From Rhizopus arrhizus (Eukaryota > Mucoromycota > Mucoromycetes > Mucorales > Rhizopodaceae), in NCBI GenBank assembly GCA_024220505.1, contig JAKZZE010000001.1:186001-250000 (forward strand): a DNA stretch of 64,000 nt, read 5' to 3'. Position numbers and translations under genes: made by a program. The notes under the pieces were generated by a model. The model was not told where the DNA came from. It was given only the letters and a program-made list of their open reading frames with translations, and did no database searches. This document shows, in pieces, positions 45,299 to 56,984 of the stretch (the first letter of the stretch is position 1; each line of letters starts with the position of its first letter).

Positions 45299-46421
45299 CT
45301 ATATTTTGTTATGGCAAACAAAGGTGACAATGCAAGTAATATCATCTACTTTTCCTCCTCTATAATTCGCTCCTTGAGCTCTTGCGGCCTTTGCCCAAGG
45401 ACTGATACGTTTGGGATCCAAACTGAGTTTACGCGCCTTTTCTGTTAGTGTCTTGGCCAATGTTTTGGTCATTGACTTTTATCTTCAATGGATTCCATAC
45501 AAGCATTTATGATATCTAAAGTCTCTTCTGCATAGACATTATCAAAATATCCGTCTGTTGCTAATAATATCAAATCACCGTTCTTCAAGTAAAACGTTTT
45601 TCTATCCCCATCTTTTGGTAAATCTGTCACAAATTCATCTCTGTTTGGATAGTTTCTAGGTACCACTGTTAACTGGTAACTATATATAAATGTATAAGCC
45701 TTCATTTTTTTTTTAAAAAAAACGAAATTAAACTTTACGGACAATTGAAATAGTGTTGTTGACTAGGACTTTCATATACAATCTTTTTATCACGTACAAG
45801 TACAAAAGCTGAATCGCCTAGGTTACAAGATGTCATTTCTCCTGTTGTCTTGGAAAGATTCAAGATACATGCCGTGCTACTTCCAGCAGAGACTTTGCCA
45901 CCCTTTCTCAACTTATCAAAGGCCACGTCTAATATATCATGAGCATCCTCCTTTGAGCTTTTACTTGCAACATTGCTAGCATTATTCATCAATGTCCAAG
46001 AGAATAAAGCTGGATCAACTCCCATTGTAGACCAACCACCAACGCCATCAGCAACACCGATTGCTAAACCTTGAGGTGTTGTCGTCTGAAAAAAGGCATC
46101 CTCGCCTGCATCAATTGTTTTCTTGGACTGTGTTTGTCGTTTGGACGACTTGGGATGCCATGCTGCTGAGGCTATAAATTCGAAATTGCTCTTTTGTTCT
46201 TCTCTTTCTTCTTCTTCTTCTTCGCTAGTTGGAAGCGAGTACGTTGCTGCTTTTGAAGTATGAAACGAGCAGCTAGAGATTTGTAGATTGGCTGGTAATT
46301 TGGAAGGTGGAATGTACTTGGGTCGAATTACAGCTCTTTTAATACTTGTTGTGGCCAACACATGCCGAGAGCTTTTCGATAAAAGTGAAGTGGTTACAAT
46401 TCTTTGAAGTTGTGGCTTCAT
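45299..46421 (-). CDS. PTC7-type mitochondrial PP2C phosphatase, frameshifted
   Basis: Two exons (45739-46421 and 45679 downward). The first 30 residues are basic and hydroxylated, a mitochondrial targeting signal; an upstream ATG at 46463 is also possible. PP2C motifs: GVADGVGGW, SAGSSTACI, NLGDSAFVLVRD and LATDGYFDN. The frame stops at about 45469 with SIEDKSQ. The missing C-terminal block lies in the next frame (TEKARKLSLDPKRISPWAKA, then the GGKVDDITCIV metal-site strand) and ends at 45299. The break is one base short in an A4 run near 45478-45481, so it may be a sequencing indel or a real null mutation. Ptc7 dephosphorylates Coq7 and controls coenzyme Q synthesis. Confidence 0.75.
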
Positions 46422-47621
46422 TTCAGTGAAAAAAAACAATGATAGATTGTCTACTTTTTGCATGCACTACTTTTTTTAAATTCCGCATAATGCGGACCGG
46501 AACAAAATATGGTTGTTAACGTTACCAAAGAAACATGATGGTGATAACAAGGTTTTTTTTGTCCTCCATAACACGATTTCATAAATTTGAAACCAACTTT
46601 CCCATTTGCTCTCATAGTTTGAGCATATATACAACATTCAAGTCTGTGCAAGAAAAACAGGCCACCTGTTCTTCTCTTTTTCAATGTTGCTTACGCGGAG
46701 AACAAGTTACTGAAATAAACTCAAACGTCTATTACATATTACAAATAACCTCATTTTGGCGGAATAATAAAATCAGGATATTTTTTATGATTTCTACAAA
46801 CGTGCAAACATACCAAGGATTACGTAAAAAAGCCTTTATATTTATTTTTATCCTTTTCTTCCCTCTTGCATCAGGGAGTAAGCCCTTTTTTATTGTCAAC
46901 AAAAAGTGAATGGAGAAGAAACATTTTTAGAAAAACTCCAGGCTTTTTTTCAGATCAGATACGTCGTGTAACTTGGTGTCTCCTTTAGTTCTGGCCTTGT
47001 TGTAACTAAATAGGAATAGTAAATATGTTTCTCATTGGTAATACTGTCGGGCAAGAGAACCCTTAATGCAATCAAACAATATAGAAACTTGTGAGGATAG
47101 TTGTATAGAATGCTTTCGAAAAAATGGTAATGTACACGGATTCTATTTGATACAGAATCACATCATCGGAGCTCATAACAACTAGCGTTTATTTTACATT
47201 TGCTATAAAAAATATTTTTTCTTTATATTAATTTTAAGTAAGCTTATTGTGCTTGGATAGTTCTTGCTCTAGTTTGTAAACATGCATACATCAAGTGGGG
47301 GTTTCTTTTTTTGATGAATAGCATTATTCATAATTAGGTTCAATTAAGAAAAAAAAGAAGTATTGACAATGTAACAGCTTGTATTTTTAAAGAAGCGCGC
47401 ACTTTTTTTTTTTGGAGTTTCACAACAGAATAATCGTGCTTTACTATAACAAATTAAATACCTTTTTTTATTTATGTGCAACAGTTTGGTTGAATATAAA
47501 TTGTAAGTGTAATAAAACTCAATTCTATCTATTCTTTTTCCTCTACTGGTCTTTTTGGGACAAACAGGTTTATATCCCAACACACTATTTTCCTTCATCA
47601 TTTTAGTATATTTTATATAAA
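46422..47621. other. Intergenic region between phosphatase and MFS gene
   Basis: No gene is supported on either strand; frames in this stretch lack domains and splice-linked continuation. It must hold the divergent promoters of the phosphatase (left) and the permease (right). T-rich stretches occur near 46552 and 47404. Confidence 0.45.
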
Positions 47622-49298
47622 ATGACAGAAAAGACCGAATATACTACAGCCTTGCATGGCTCTGTTCAAGAAGTCTATGCTACTTCAGAAGAAAAGATCG
47701 AGACTGGATCAAGTGAAACTGTTGTGCGTGAAGAAACAATTGTAACAGATGTCATTGAGTTGAATGAGAAGTCTCATGTTGTGGAACAGCAGCAAGAAAT
47801 TGATGTGAATGGAGTTCAACATAACTTTGTTAGATCAAAGGAAGAAAGTCGCCTAGTACGCAAATTGGATTTTATCTATGTCATGCCCTTTATTGCTGTT
47901 CTTAATTTTTTACAAGTAAGCCATTTATATCAATATTAAGGTTTCATCTGACATAATACATTATAGTTCTTTGATAAAAGTGCACTTAATTATTCTGCTG
48001 CGATGGGTATCAGGGCTGACACTGGTTTGGTTGGTGATCAATTCAGTTGGCTTGGCTCTATCTTTTATCTTGGTTATTTAATTTTCCAAGTTCCCAGTTC
48101 ATACTTCATTCAAAAATTCCCTCTCAGCAAATATGTTGGTTCCCTCATCATCTTATGGGGTCTTGTTCTTCTCTTGACTCACAAAGCACACAACTTCTCA
48201 CAGCTTGCCGCTCTTCGTTTTCTGCTTGGCTTCTTTGAGGCTGGTATCTATCCTAGTTGTGTGATGCTCATCAGTGCTCTCTATCGTCGTTCAGAACAAT
48301 CAGGTCGTATTGGTGTTATCTACATGTGTAATGGTATCGCCATGATCTTGGGAGGTTTGATCAGTTATGGTATTGCTCAATTGCACTCACACGGATTAAC
48401 TCCCTGGCAATGGATCATGATCATTCTTGGTGCTGTCACCATGGCTTTTGGTATCCTTTGTTTCTTTTTCATGCTTGATAATCCCAAGGACAAGGTTCTC
48501 AAGTTAAGCCCCGAAGAAGAAAAAATTGTGGATAAGCGTACGGTCGACAATGCTGTCATAAAGACAAAAGAATTCAAGATGTCTCATGTTTATGAATCTT
48601 TAAAAGAAGGTCGCTATTATGCCTTCAACTTTATTTCCTTGCTCATCAATTTGCAAAACAGTGCTCTTGGTACCTTTAACACAACCATTACCGCAGGTTT
48701 TGGCTTCTCCGTAAGTTTTATTTATAACTTTGTTTATCCAACTTCTTAACCATCTTTACTACAGAGCTTGCAAGCCATTTTATTGACTATCCCTTGTGGT
48801 GTTGCTACCTGTTTATTCATTATCATTGCTGTCTGGATAAATCGCCGTCATGGCCATACCCTCATCTTAGGCTGTGTTTTCTTGGCTATTGCCATTCTTG
48901 GTCTCATCTTATTGCTTGTAATTCCTGTCCAAAGAGTCAAGTTAGTCGGCCTTGTCCTTGTCTGGTCCTACTGTGCTTCATTTGTGATGCTCTTGACTTC
49001 TATTGCCAACAATGTAACTGGCTATACCAAAAAGATCTTTTACAGTAGCTCTTTGATGGTCTTCTATACGTTGGGTAACTTTATTGGTCCCTTCATGATT
49101 GTCAGCAAGCAAGCTCCCCTTTATATTGGCGGTATGATTGGGTATATTGTAGCTGATGCCATTTGTATTGTTCTCTTTTTATATGCCAGATGGACTATGG
49201 TCAAGAAAAATCGTGAGCGTTTGATGAGTTCTGCTAAGATTCAAGTTGTTGATGACATGACAGATGTTGAAAACAAAAACTTTATTTACCGTCCTTAA
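47622..49298 (+). CDS. MFS permease, allantoate/nicotinate (Dal5/Tna1) family
   Basis: Three exons (47622-47915, 47967-48710, 48765-49298) give 523 residues. A 90-residue acidic N-terminus precedes 12 helices. Family motifs include VRKLDFIYVMPFIAVLNFLQ, FFDKSALNYSAAMGI, LRFLLGFFEAGIYPSCVMLI, SALYRRSEQSGRIG and SIANNVTGYTKKIFYSS, as in the anion:cation symporter group (Dal5, Tna1, Seo1). These take up organic anions such as allantoate, nicotinate, biotin precursors or dipeptides at the plasma membrane; the substrate is not predictable. A close paralogue lies 2.6 kb downstream on the same strand. Confidence 0.88.
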
Positions 49299-49819
49299 TA
49301 TACATGTATTTTTTTAAAAAAAATTAGAACATTAATGTTAATTCTCTTTATTTCTCATAATTAAAAACCACATTATTTTACCATTTTTTTTTTTTTGTAT
49401 TTCGGCCATCAAATATAGCATGCAAAATTATTTAAAGAATTCATGTATTATTGGATGAAAAGAGGGATTATTTTACACAAGTATTCCCAAATTGACACTG
49501 TACCCGTGCTCGTAATTTTTTTACCCCGCTTATTTTTCATTCTTTACTGTTTGCTATTTTTTCTCAGTAAAAATACAGTAAAAATAGAAATTTTCTTTTG
49601 CATGATCGTTGCTAAAAGAACTAAGGTTTTCCTTGCAGCCTTAAATGATGAAAAAAAGAAACCCGTCCGTTCGGGATTGTCTTGTCGTAACACACATTTT
49701 ATGTCACCCTGTTTTTTTTTCGTGGTGCATAATCGTTGTGCTGTTGTCGTACAACAGATTTTTTTATTGGTGAGATAATCGATCTCAAACTCCTACTCCG
49801 ATCCTAAAAAGAAAAGCTT
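49299..49819. other. 3' flank of the first permease
   Basis: AT-rich with a T-run near 49386-49397. A frame at 49443-49778 encodes a hydrophobic, Cys/Phe-rich sequence with no domain and was not accepted. The LINE relic begins just after. Confidence 0.35.
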
Positions 49820-50282
49820 TCCAGGTACAGCATTTCTATACCTTCAATCTCTTCACATCGTAAATTCTACTCTGCCAACATTGAAGATTTACAATCCTTC
49901 TTTGTGCGCTGCCTTAAAAAACGGAGGGCTGGATAGATATTTCTAGTTTTTAGTCCGCACCTCATTTTTTCTCAAGGTGATGTGTTTTCGATCCTCTGGT
50001 CTTTTCCGCGATTTCCTTTTATTGATCTTTGGCCCCTCAACTGCTGTGTTCTTTTAGCTATCTGATGCGCCTAATGAGTATTTTCTATTAACTTGTATCC
50101 TTTTATCCATAAAAATTGATTATCAGTGCTATGTCGCATTTTATCACTCCCAAAAGGGGAAAATTTGACCTTGACTAGCTTGCTCAATTGACTACACTCT
50201 GTTCCTTTTGGTTGGCATCACGCTCAGGCTTGTGGCTTCTTTCATACTTTATAAATAATAATAATCTGTTTATTTGCGGAAA
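49820..50282 (+). mobile_element. Decayed LINE 3' end, zinc-binding RT domain
   Basis: The plus strand carries a broken copy of the same C-terminal LINE region found at 9485-10197: KFYSANIEDLQ, then FVRCLKK, FSPHLIFSQGDVFSILWSFP and CCVLLAI. Its end keeps matching features (CACTCTGTTCC, CTCAGGCTTGTG, then an A-run at about 50281). The stops show it is long inactive. It lies between the two permease paralogues. Confidence 0.6.
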
Positions 50283-51114
50283 AAAAGACTTCATCTCTTA
50301 AAAGGCATTCATTATTATTTAGCACCAGCTTCATTTGGACCCTATACTAATAAGCCTAAATTCAATATTACAAGGTTCGATATGAATTCCTGAAACTTCG
50401 TTTTAAGTATCTCATTATTCAAGCACTTGCTAATCATATATTAAGAATAAGACAATAAAATAAAAGTTTCAGGACATAATTGCATCAATGCCAAAGAAGA
50501 TATTTATTTTAATAAGTGACATGATAAATCCACATTTTTGAATTTGCTTAACATTTTTATGACATTCTAGTTTTATCTGTGTTTATTAGTGTTCTCAAAA
50601 ATAATACTGTTAAACTTGTTGATGATTTTGTGAGTATCAATTGAAGTATATTATGTATGAAATACTCCATTTGTCTGTCTGTCTTTTTTATTCAATATAG
50701 ACAACATATGGACTTTGTATATTTCGTAAAAGCACTTTTAGCGGTATCAATTCGGACGACAGCCCTTATTAACAATAACTGGGACCTAACTCACTATATC
50801 TTCTGATTGAAGAGAGTCTACGTAATGAAATCGGCAAATGTATGTGTGTAACATCAACCAATGAATTACAAGACTATAACATAAGTAGTGTATAAATTAG
50901 CAATAATATCACTAATATCATCAACAATAATAGTAGGTATGTTACCCAGCAAGGCAATGTAGCTCTCCATTCAAAATCATACCCAAATTTATCTGACCAT
51001 CTTTTCTGTAGATAATGGAGTGATCATATTGTGGACTTACCCGAAAGTATAGAAAAAATCAAACAGACATAAATCACTGATTATTACCATGTCTAGTTTA
51101 TTCCCTTAGAAAAC

Positions 51115-51333
51115 ATGAAAGGATTTTGCATGAACAATGCCCTTGACAGCGTTTATCTCAATCACTTAATGATCTATGAACAAAGTTGTCGGCAAACAGA
51201 AGTGTATTATATGAGCAAATCAGGTATTCTCTGGTCCTTTTATTTTTTTTCATTATTGCTCTTAATAACAGTAGATTGCTATGTTCTCAAATCAAACGCT
51301 AAAAAGATACCTGAAATTATAGAAAAGAGTTAA
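51115..51333 (+). CDS. Possible 72-residue single-pass membrane protein
   Basis: The frame starts after a TTAG acceptor-like sequence and includes a hydrophobic helix (GILWSFYFFSLLLLITVDCY) flanked by polar ends. No family is recognised and no other exon was found. It may be a chance frame. Confidence 0.25.
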   Translation: MKGFCMNNALDSVYLNHLMIYEQSCRQTEVYYMSKSGILWSFYFFSLLLLITVDCYVLKSNAKKIPEIIEKS

Positions 51334-51445
51334 TCTATGAATACATATTTTTATTTTATATAATAACAATTGAAGAAGTAAAACAGAGACCAGATGTACT
51401 TTTTACCAACAAATAACAATAACAGCAAATATTGTATCATTACTG

Positions 51446-51792
51446 TTATATCACGCCATACGTTTTATCGATGAACGCTTGTGTACCATTGCGTTTGATA
51501 TGCTGCCTTTGTTGTCTGAGTTCTTGTTTAGTACAACGTTTAAATAAAGACATTGTAATCCTATAAATGCGACATTGAGTTTAAAAGGAGAACGTCCATT
51601 TACAAAAACTTTGACACCCCTTTCATTGATATTCCGACGTTGTTTTTGCAAAGCGCGGTAATTGTTTTTGGCAACTTTTGGTACTTCATGTTTTTTACAG
51701 GGGAAAAAAGAGCAAACAGGAGTAAACGGTAATGTCAATACAAGATAGACAAAATGATGAATGTTTAAATTTGAAGTATAAAAAAAAACCAT
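51446..51792 (-). CDS. Possible small gene with a duplicated basic motif
   Basis: One minus-strand frame (51792-51451) contains YRALQKQRRNINERGVKVFV. A second frame, ATG at 51553 to the stop at 51446 (35 codons), contains ELRQQRQHIKRNGTQAFI. The two share L, QR, I, G and F at the same spacing, as if a motif or exon had been duplicated. GTAAAT and TTTATAG between them look like an intron, but the phase does not join cleanly. The function is unknown. Confidence 0.3.
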
Positions 51793-51938
51793 TTTCAGTC
51801 TCCACTATTTTTACTCTAGACTTTTCCCTCTTCGTTAATTAAAACTAAAAAAAAAAAACTTTACCGAGTTGTTCATTTCTCTTTCTTTTATTTTTTATTT
51901 TATTTTTTTTCTTTTTATTATATTATTGTTCAGTCAAC

Positions 51939-53712
51939 ATGAATGATATGAATGATAAATTCACTTCACTCAATTATCGGTACATGGATGACAGCATATA
52001 CAATCGTCACACATCTCCACCATCAGATTTCATTCATTCTTATGACGATATGCATTGGAAATATAATAATAGGGATGATATATTTACTGCTGACTCTAGA
52101 AATGAAGGTTATTCTGTTGAAGAAAGGGCATTGGTTAGAAAAATTGATTTTTTAGTATTGCCCATCATTTGTACTCTTGACTTTCTACAAGTAACACATA
52201 AAATCCCAAATACAAACAGTATGACAAGAGTTTAAGTTTTCATTAACAATAGTTCTTTGATAAATCAACAATTAATTATGCTGCTTTAATGTCATTTAAA
52301 CAAGATTTACACCTTGTTGGCTCACAGTTTAGCTTATTAGGCTCTATTTTTTACTTGGGATATTTTCTTTTTCAAGTAAATAGATTACTAATTATTAATA
52401 GCTTTTTTTATATTAACACGACTTTTTAATCTTAGTTACCCAATAATTACCTTTTACAACGAGTTCCAATTGGTAAATATATTGGTACACTTGTCATCCT
52501 GTGGGGCACTGTTTTGCTCTGTACAGCATTTGGAAAGAACTTTTCACAAGTAGCAGGCATGCGTTTTCTGCTTGGGTTCTTTGAAGCGGGTATTTACCCT
52601 TCCTTGACATTGCTCATTTCTACCTTCTACAGACGCTCTGAACAGATTGTAAGGTTGGGTACCTTCTGGATGTGTAATGGACTTGCTTTATTTGTTGGTG
52701 GTTTAGTTGGTTATGGCATCGGGCACATGACAAACACCGGCCATCTTAAAGCATGGCAATGGTACACGTAAACTATCAATTAAAACAAAAAGTTGCTTAT
52801 ACATACTTAGGTTAATGATTATCTTGGGCTCTGTTACTATTGGAATGGGCGTAATTTCATTCTTCTTTTTAATTGATTCCCCCAAATCCTCAGCATTGGG
52901 ACTTAACGCGGAACAAGAATTGTTAGTCGAAGAAAGAACAAAAGACAATGCAACTGTCCGTACGACTGAAATTAAAAAAGAACAGATTTGGGAAGCAATT
53001 AAAGAAGTTCGATTCTGGTGCTTTTGTTTCGCTTGTTTATTAATCAATCTTCAAAATGGTGCAATGACTATTTATAATGCTCAGATTACTGAAAGCTTTG
53101 GATTTAATGTAAAATGTTATTAGAAACTTGTGAATTGTTATTAATGTATTATATTAGCAATTGCAATCTATATTACTTACAGCAGGTGCAGGTGGATCGA
53201 CCATCCTCTTTATTGGACTTTCTATCATCTGTGTACGAAAGACACGTCAGACAATTTACACAGCTTGTGGTCTGACAGCAATCAATATCATTGGGCTTAT
53301 CTTATTACTTGCCATCCCAGTCACCAAAGTCAAGCTACTTGGTTTTTATATGGCCTGGTCATATGTGAGCGTCTATGTATTATTGATTACTTGTATATCC
53401 AACAATGTCACTGGTTATACCAAAAAGATCTTTTATAATGGTGTTCTTATGCTATTTTATACCATCGGTAACTTTGTAGGTCCTTTGATGATGGTCAACC
53501 CTCCCTACACAGAAGGCATTATTGGTTACTTGGTTGCTAATTGCTTAGTGATTGTTCTTTTTTTGATTTCACGATGGAGAATGGCCTTGGTGAACAAACG
53601 AAGGTTGATAGAGATGGGACATTCCTCTGATGCAGCTATGGTGTCGCCCTATACCTATGTTCAAGAAGATATCAGTGATGAACAAGATCAATCTTTTATT
53701 TACATTTTATAA
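51939..53712 (+). CDS. MFS permease, allantoate/nicotinate family, paralogue 2
   Basis: Five exons (51939-52190, 52253-52375, 52436-52761, 52811-53108, 53158-53712) give 517 residues. It shares the motif order of the gene at 47622-49298 (VRKIDFLVLPIICTLDFLQ, MRFLLGFFEAGIYPSLTLLI, STFYRRSEQIVRLG, SNNVTGYTKKIFYNG) with a different N-terminus. Two introns are at equivalent positions; the two extra ones (in the LFQ/LPNN and AWQW/LMI regions) are absent from the first copy. The gene pair probably came from a tandem duplication. The substrate is probably an organic anion. Confidence 0.88.
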
Positions 53713-53825
53713 CACATATGTCGCATTTATATAGAAAAAAAATTATGTTTCCCCCCCCTTCTCTCTGTCTCTGCAGTGTATAATAAATATTACTTTATAA
53801 TGACAACTGTATTATTTATTTATTG

Positions 53826-54134
53826 TTAGGGCACACTTGATTTTTGTGCAATCTCTTCTAAATTTGAATCACGTCTATGGCGCACCATGAAGTCTAATTG
53901 ATCCGAGTCCACAAAACTGGGTACAACTGTTTCATTATTGGGTGTTGCTACCTTAGCAACCGATTTTTTGCCCTCTTCAAAGGTGGCGCCCAAATGCTTT
54001 AGCGCAGCCATTCTATCAGGACCCATAGGCATAGGTGTGATAGGTGATTCTGAAACACTTGATCTTCTCTCTGGATTTTTATTGTGCTCTTGAAGGTCGT
54101 GTAAATCTCCTGAAATAGGTTGTTGCTTATCCAT
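53826..54134 (-). CDS. Small polar protein, unknown
   Basis: A single frame of 102 residues, rich in charged and Ser/Pro residues (NPERRSSVSESPITPMPMGP), with no membrane helix. The segment MAALKHLGATFEEGKKSVAK looks amphipathic. Its composition suits an intrinsically disordered, possibly phosphorylated protein (RRSS, RRDS sites). It converges on the second permease, the stops being about 110 bp apart. No family is recognised, but the frame and start context look plausible. Confidence 0.5.
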   Translation of the reverse strand: MDKQQPISGDLHDLQEHNKNPERRSSVSESPITPMPMGPDRMAALKHLGATFEEGKKSVAKVATPNNETVVPSFVDSDQLDFMVRHRRDSNLEEIAQKSSVP

Positions 54135-54312
54135 AACTGTTTTAACAATAAAGAAGAATAAAAGAAAGCCGTCAAATTCAAAATTCTTATATTTTACTTT
54201 TTATGCTAAAATACATTAGTTACGTCATAATGATATTTCCTGTCCTTATACAATATTTTTAAAAAGTGCTTATATATTTGTTCATTAAATTTTGTCCATT
54301 CTGTAAAAATAA

Positions 54313-54825
54313 ATGCGCCGACGATAGCCCGAGGCTTTAGAGCGATAAAAAAGAAATTTCTTCACTCTAACCTTGAAAAACAGATCCAAGGTAAGAACTT
54401 CAAACTGCTATCCAGCTGTCGACCAACAATCACTCTCGACCCCATCTTGTGGCTACCAATGACTCATGAAGAAAGAAGTCGATGTCTACGCTGGCGCCTT
54501 GGTTGTTTACCCGATTGGGCCCCCAAATCCTCCCCCCGTCATCCCAACAATAATCTGTCAAGACGGCACGCCATCAATTGCCTCAATACGCATCGTCGAC
54601 TCTGTATGTCTGAAACAATAGCCGACTCTATATCTTTCCTTTTGAATATACTTCCGACACGCGCATTTGTTTCCTCTAGTATTGCTTTGTCCTGGACCTG
54701 GTGTTGGCCCATTATATGCTCTATTCTCCATGAATTGAATCAACTACAACACTATACAACCATTCCATGCAAGACACCTCATGGCCAAAAACTAATTGAA
54801 TGGCTGAGACAATTCAACTAACTTC
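54313..54825 (+). mobile_element. LINE polymerase 3' fragment
   Basis: An open plus-strand stretch (RAIKKKFLHSNLEKQIQ, then LDPILWLPMTHEERSRCLRW and HAINCLNTHRRLCMSE) ends at the stop at 54819-54821 after WLRQFN. It aligns with the 3' part of the fragment at 10685-11698, so both belong to one LINE family. The copy is 5' truncated, and no poly(A) tail is evident at its end. Confidence 0.7.
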
Positions 54826-55499
54826 AAACGTCTCTCTATGCATCCTACTTTCCTTTCTCATTTTTTACCCTTGAACCAGAAGGGGTTTTTTTTTCTTAAC
54901 ACTCACTTCCAAACGGATTGAACTGGTCCGGGCGGACACTTATTTGTTGTATATTTTAGCGCTCAAATGGATCATAAATAAATAAAATATCATGTTTAAA
55001 CAAAATAAATGACGCTACCTCATAAATATTTGACTGTTTGCTAACAAATAATTGCCGCTCTTAAAATTTTACTTTGTTCTTTTGGGCCAAGTCAAATTGG
55101 CGTTACTGAAGGATTATTGCCGGCTATGATGTAGTAGCTTGCAATAGAAAATACTTGTTTTCTAGATTTACATAGAGTAATAGTTACATATAGTAGGTAG
55201 GACTCGAGAAGTTATTAGCGTCTGAATGTGTCAAGTTCTTTCTATTTTTTCATCAAATCTCAATGATAAATATGTTAAGAACAAGCTTGATGAGTATAAA
55301 ATATTGGACCGTCATCTTGTAATGTCACTGCATAATGATGGTACATTCACTGATCAAAATCTCCATTAAAGGCCCTTTGCTGAGCCCAATAAAACTGTTT
55401 TAATCATATTAATTCTCGCAAGGTTTACATTCTAAAAAAGTATGGTGTTATGAAAATATCATAGTACGATTTTAAAAGCATGTTCACTTGGGTGTTTTA
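54826..55499. other. Spacer between LINE and transposase relics
   Basis: No gene. The segment near 54928-54950 (CTGGTCCGGGCGGACACTTA) is GC-rich for the area and could be an old transposon end, but I found no matching inverted copy beyond the transposase. The rest is AT-rich with stops in all frames. Confidence 0.35.
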
Positions 55500-56606
55500 T
55501 TACAACAGTGGATGATTTGACTAGAGAAGCCATAAAGAACTTGGCTGCAAGCATCAGCACTTCGACTCGATAAGTTTCCATTCGACAATGTTTGAACTTC
55601 CTTTAATTCTAGCCTAAAACTGCTCAATTGGGTTGAGCTCTGGCGAACAAGGAGGTAAGTGTGTTACTCTATAATCTCTACTGTCATTTTTTCTTATCAT
55701 TGGATGAGACTTATGAATAGTACAGTAATCCATTACCAGATAACTACCCATAAGGCTTTTGTCCATGTCCATGATATCAAGAAGCTCACTTATAGATCTT
55801 ACAAAGTGGGAAGTAGTTGTACCTTTTGCTACTAGCTTGTTGTTCTCGATGGCAGTACTCTCCTCCATACCAGCGTACTCTATAGTAGGCTTTTCAATAA
55901 TAATGTCGCCTGCTCTTTGCCTCCTGCAAGCTTTCTTCCTTTTTTTTTGCTTAGTTGTCTTCAATGCAGCCTCATCAATAAAAACGCAATTCTTAGTGTA
56001 ACCCAGATCCGAGCCTTTTCACTTCATGAACTACTCGTATTTCGTTTGCAAGTTATTGTCAGAGTTTCTTGTCATAGGATCGAAGATTGGTTTCTTTATT
56101 GAAAGGAGCATGTTATTTCTCAAGTGGTGGTTCATTTGAGACTTTGAAAACTTCAAGTCCTCAAACTGCGATCTCAAAGAATCAATAATATCATCAGCAT
56201 AAAGTTGCGAGTCTTTTTCTACTATTTGTTGAATGTGCTGCTCATGCTCAGTAGTCAGTGAGTTTGGGTCGGCCGGGATTCCTTTGCAACTTTTTGTAAG
56301 CGATCTTCCCAGTTTTTTGATAGTGTTTCCACCAGCGCATAGCAGTACGAGGATTAATTCCAAGATCCTTTGCATGCAAACCCATTTTTCCTCTTTCCGT
56401 AGGACCCTCGATCATTCGGCCAATAAATATCTCTCTGGTTTGGTCGTTGTAGTCTTTGAAAACGCTGCTTTCTTGACTACTTTTATAGCCTTTTTTGTTG
56501 AATCTTTTGCAGCAGTTTCTTTCTTTGCTGGTTTGAGACTCAAATAGGACTTTTGACTCGTTATGGTTTCAAGTACTACGTTTGGATCACTGATTTCGGT
56601 TAACAT
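55500..56606 (-). mobile_element. Decayed Tc1/mariner transposase
   Basis: Minus-strand pieces in order: a Lys/Ala-rich start (56606-56412); a helix-turn-helix-like region with GGNTIKKLGRSLTKSCKG and a long helix (56375-56031); then after a frame break MKTTKQKKRKKACRRQRAGD, MGSYLVMDYCTIHKSH (second Asp) and LPPCSPELNPIEQF (catalytic Glu region). A TAG follows directly after the last Phe, where the family usually has Trp. A frameshift and stops prevent function. Confidence 0.7.
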
Positions 56607-56984
56607 ACTTCCATCGGGTCGAAGACTCTCTTTCCATCCTTATTGTAGGCATTATTGTGTTCGTCTTCATATAAAATATATTTTTGTCATGCTATTCAAT
56701 TGTTAGAGCGAAAGGAAAGAAATAAAGCTTTTACATGGTGTAAGCTCATTGTAGGCACATTGCTATTATTCGGTTGTAGCTGTGTTCGAATAAATATACA
56801 TAAATGGGATGGGAGTATTTCTTTTCAACATTTAAATCAATTTCTGGAGACGCTTTTTCTTTTTGTTCGTACATTTCACTCGTGAAAATACATTAGAAAA
56901 TGAAAGGAAAGCAAAAGGATACTTTATTCTCTTTGAACCAAAAGAAGCCATCTAACAGCGAAAACGGTAGGCTCCATATCTAAT

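Larger units (their letters stand above)
50283..51938. other. Spacer between permeases with two weak small ORFs
   Basis: Mostly non-coding. Two small frames are described separately (51115-51333 plus; 51446-51792 minus). Nothing else recognisable was found. A pyrimidine-rich leader with a short T-run (about 51902-51909) precedes the second permease. Confidence 0.35.

Noticed and set aside
46535..46909. Plus-strand 124-codon frame
   Set aside because: Hydrophobic and AT-driven composition, no domain, and located in a divergent promoter region.
49443..49778. Plus-strand 111-codon frame
   Set aside because: Phe/Val-rich with no domain, and it sits between a permease 3' end and a LINE relic.
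54928..54950. Terminal inverted repeat of the Tc1/mariner relic
   Set aside because: A GC-rich stretch resembles a transposon end, but I could not find its inverted partner beyond 56600.
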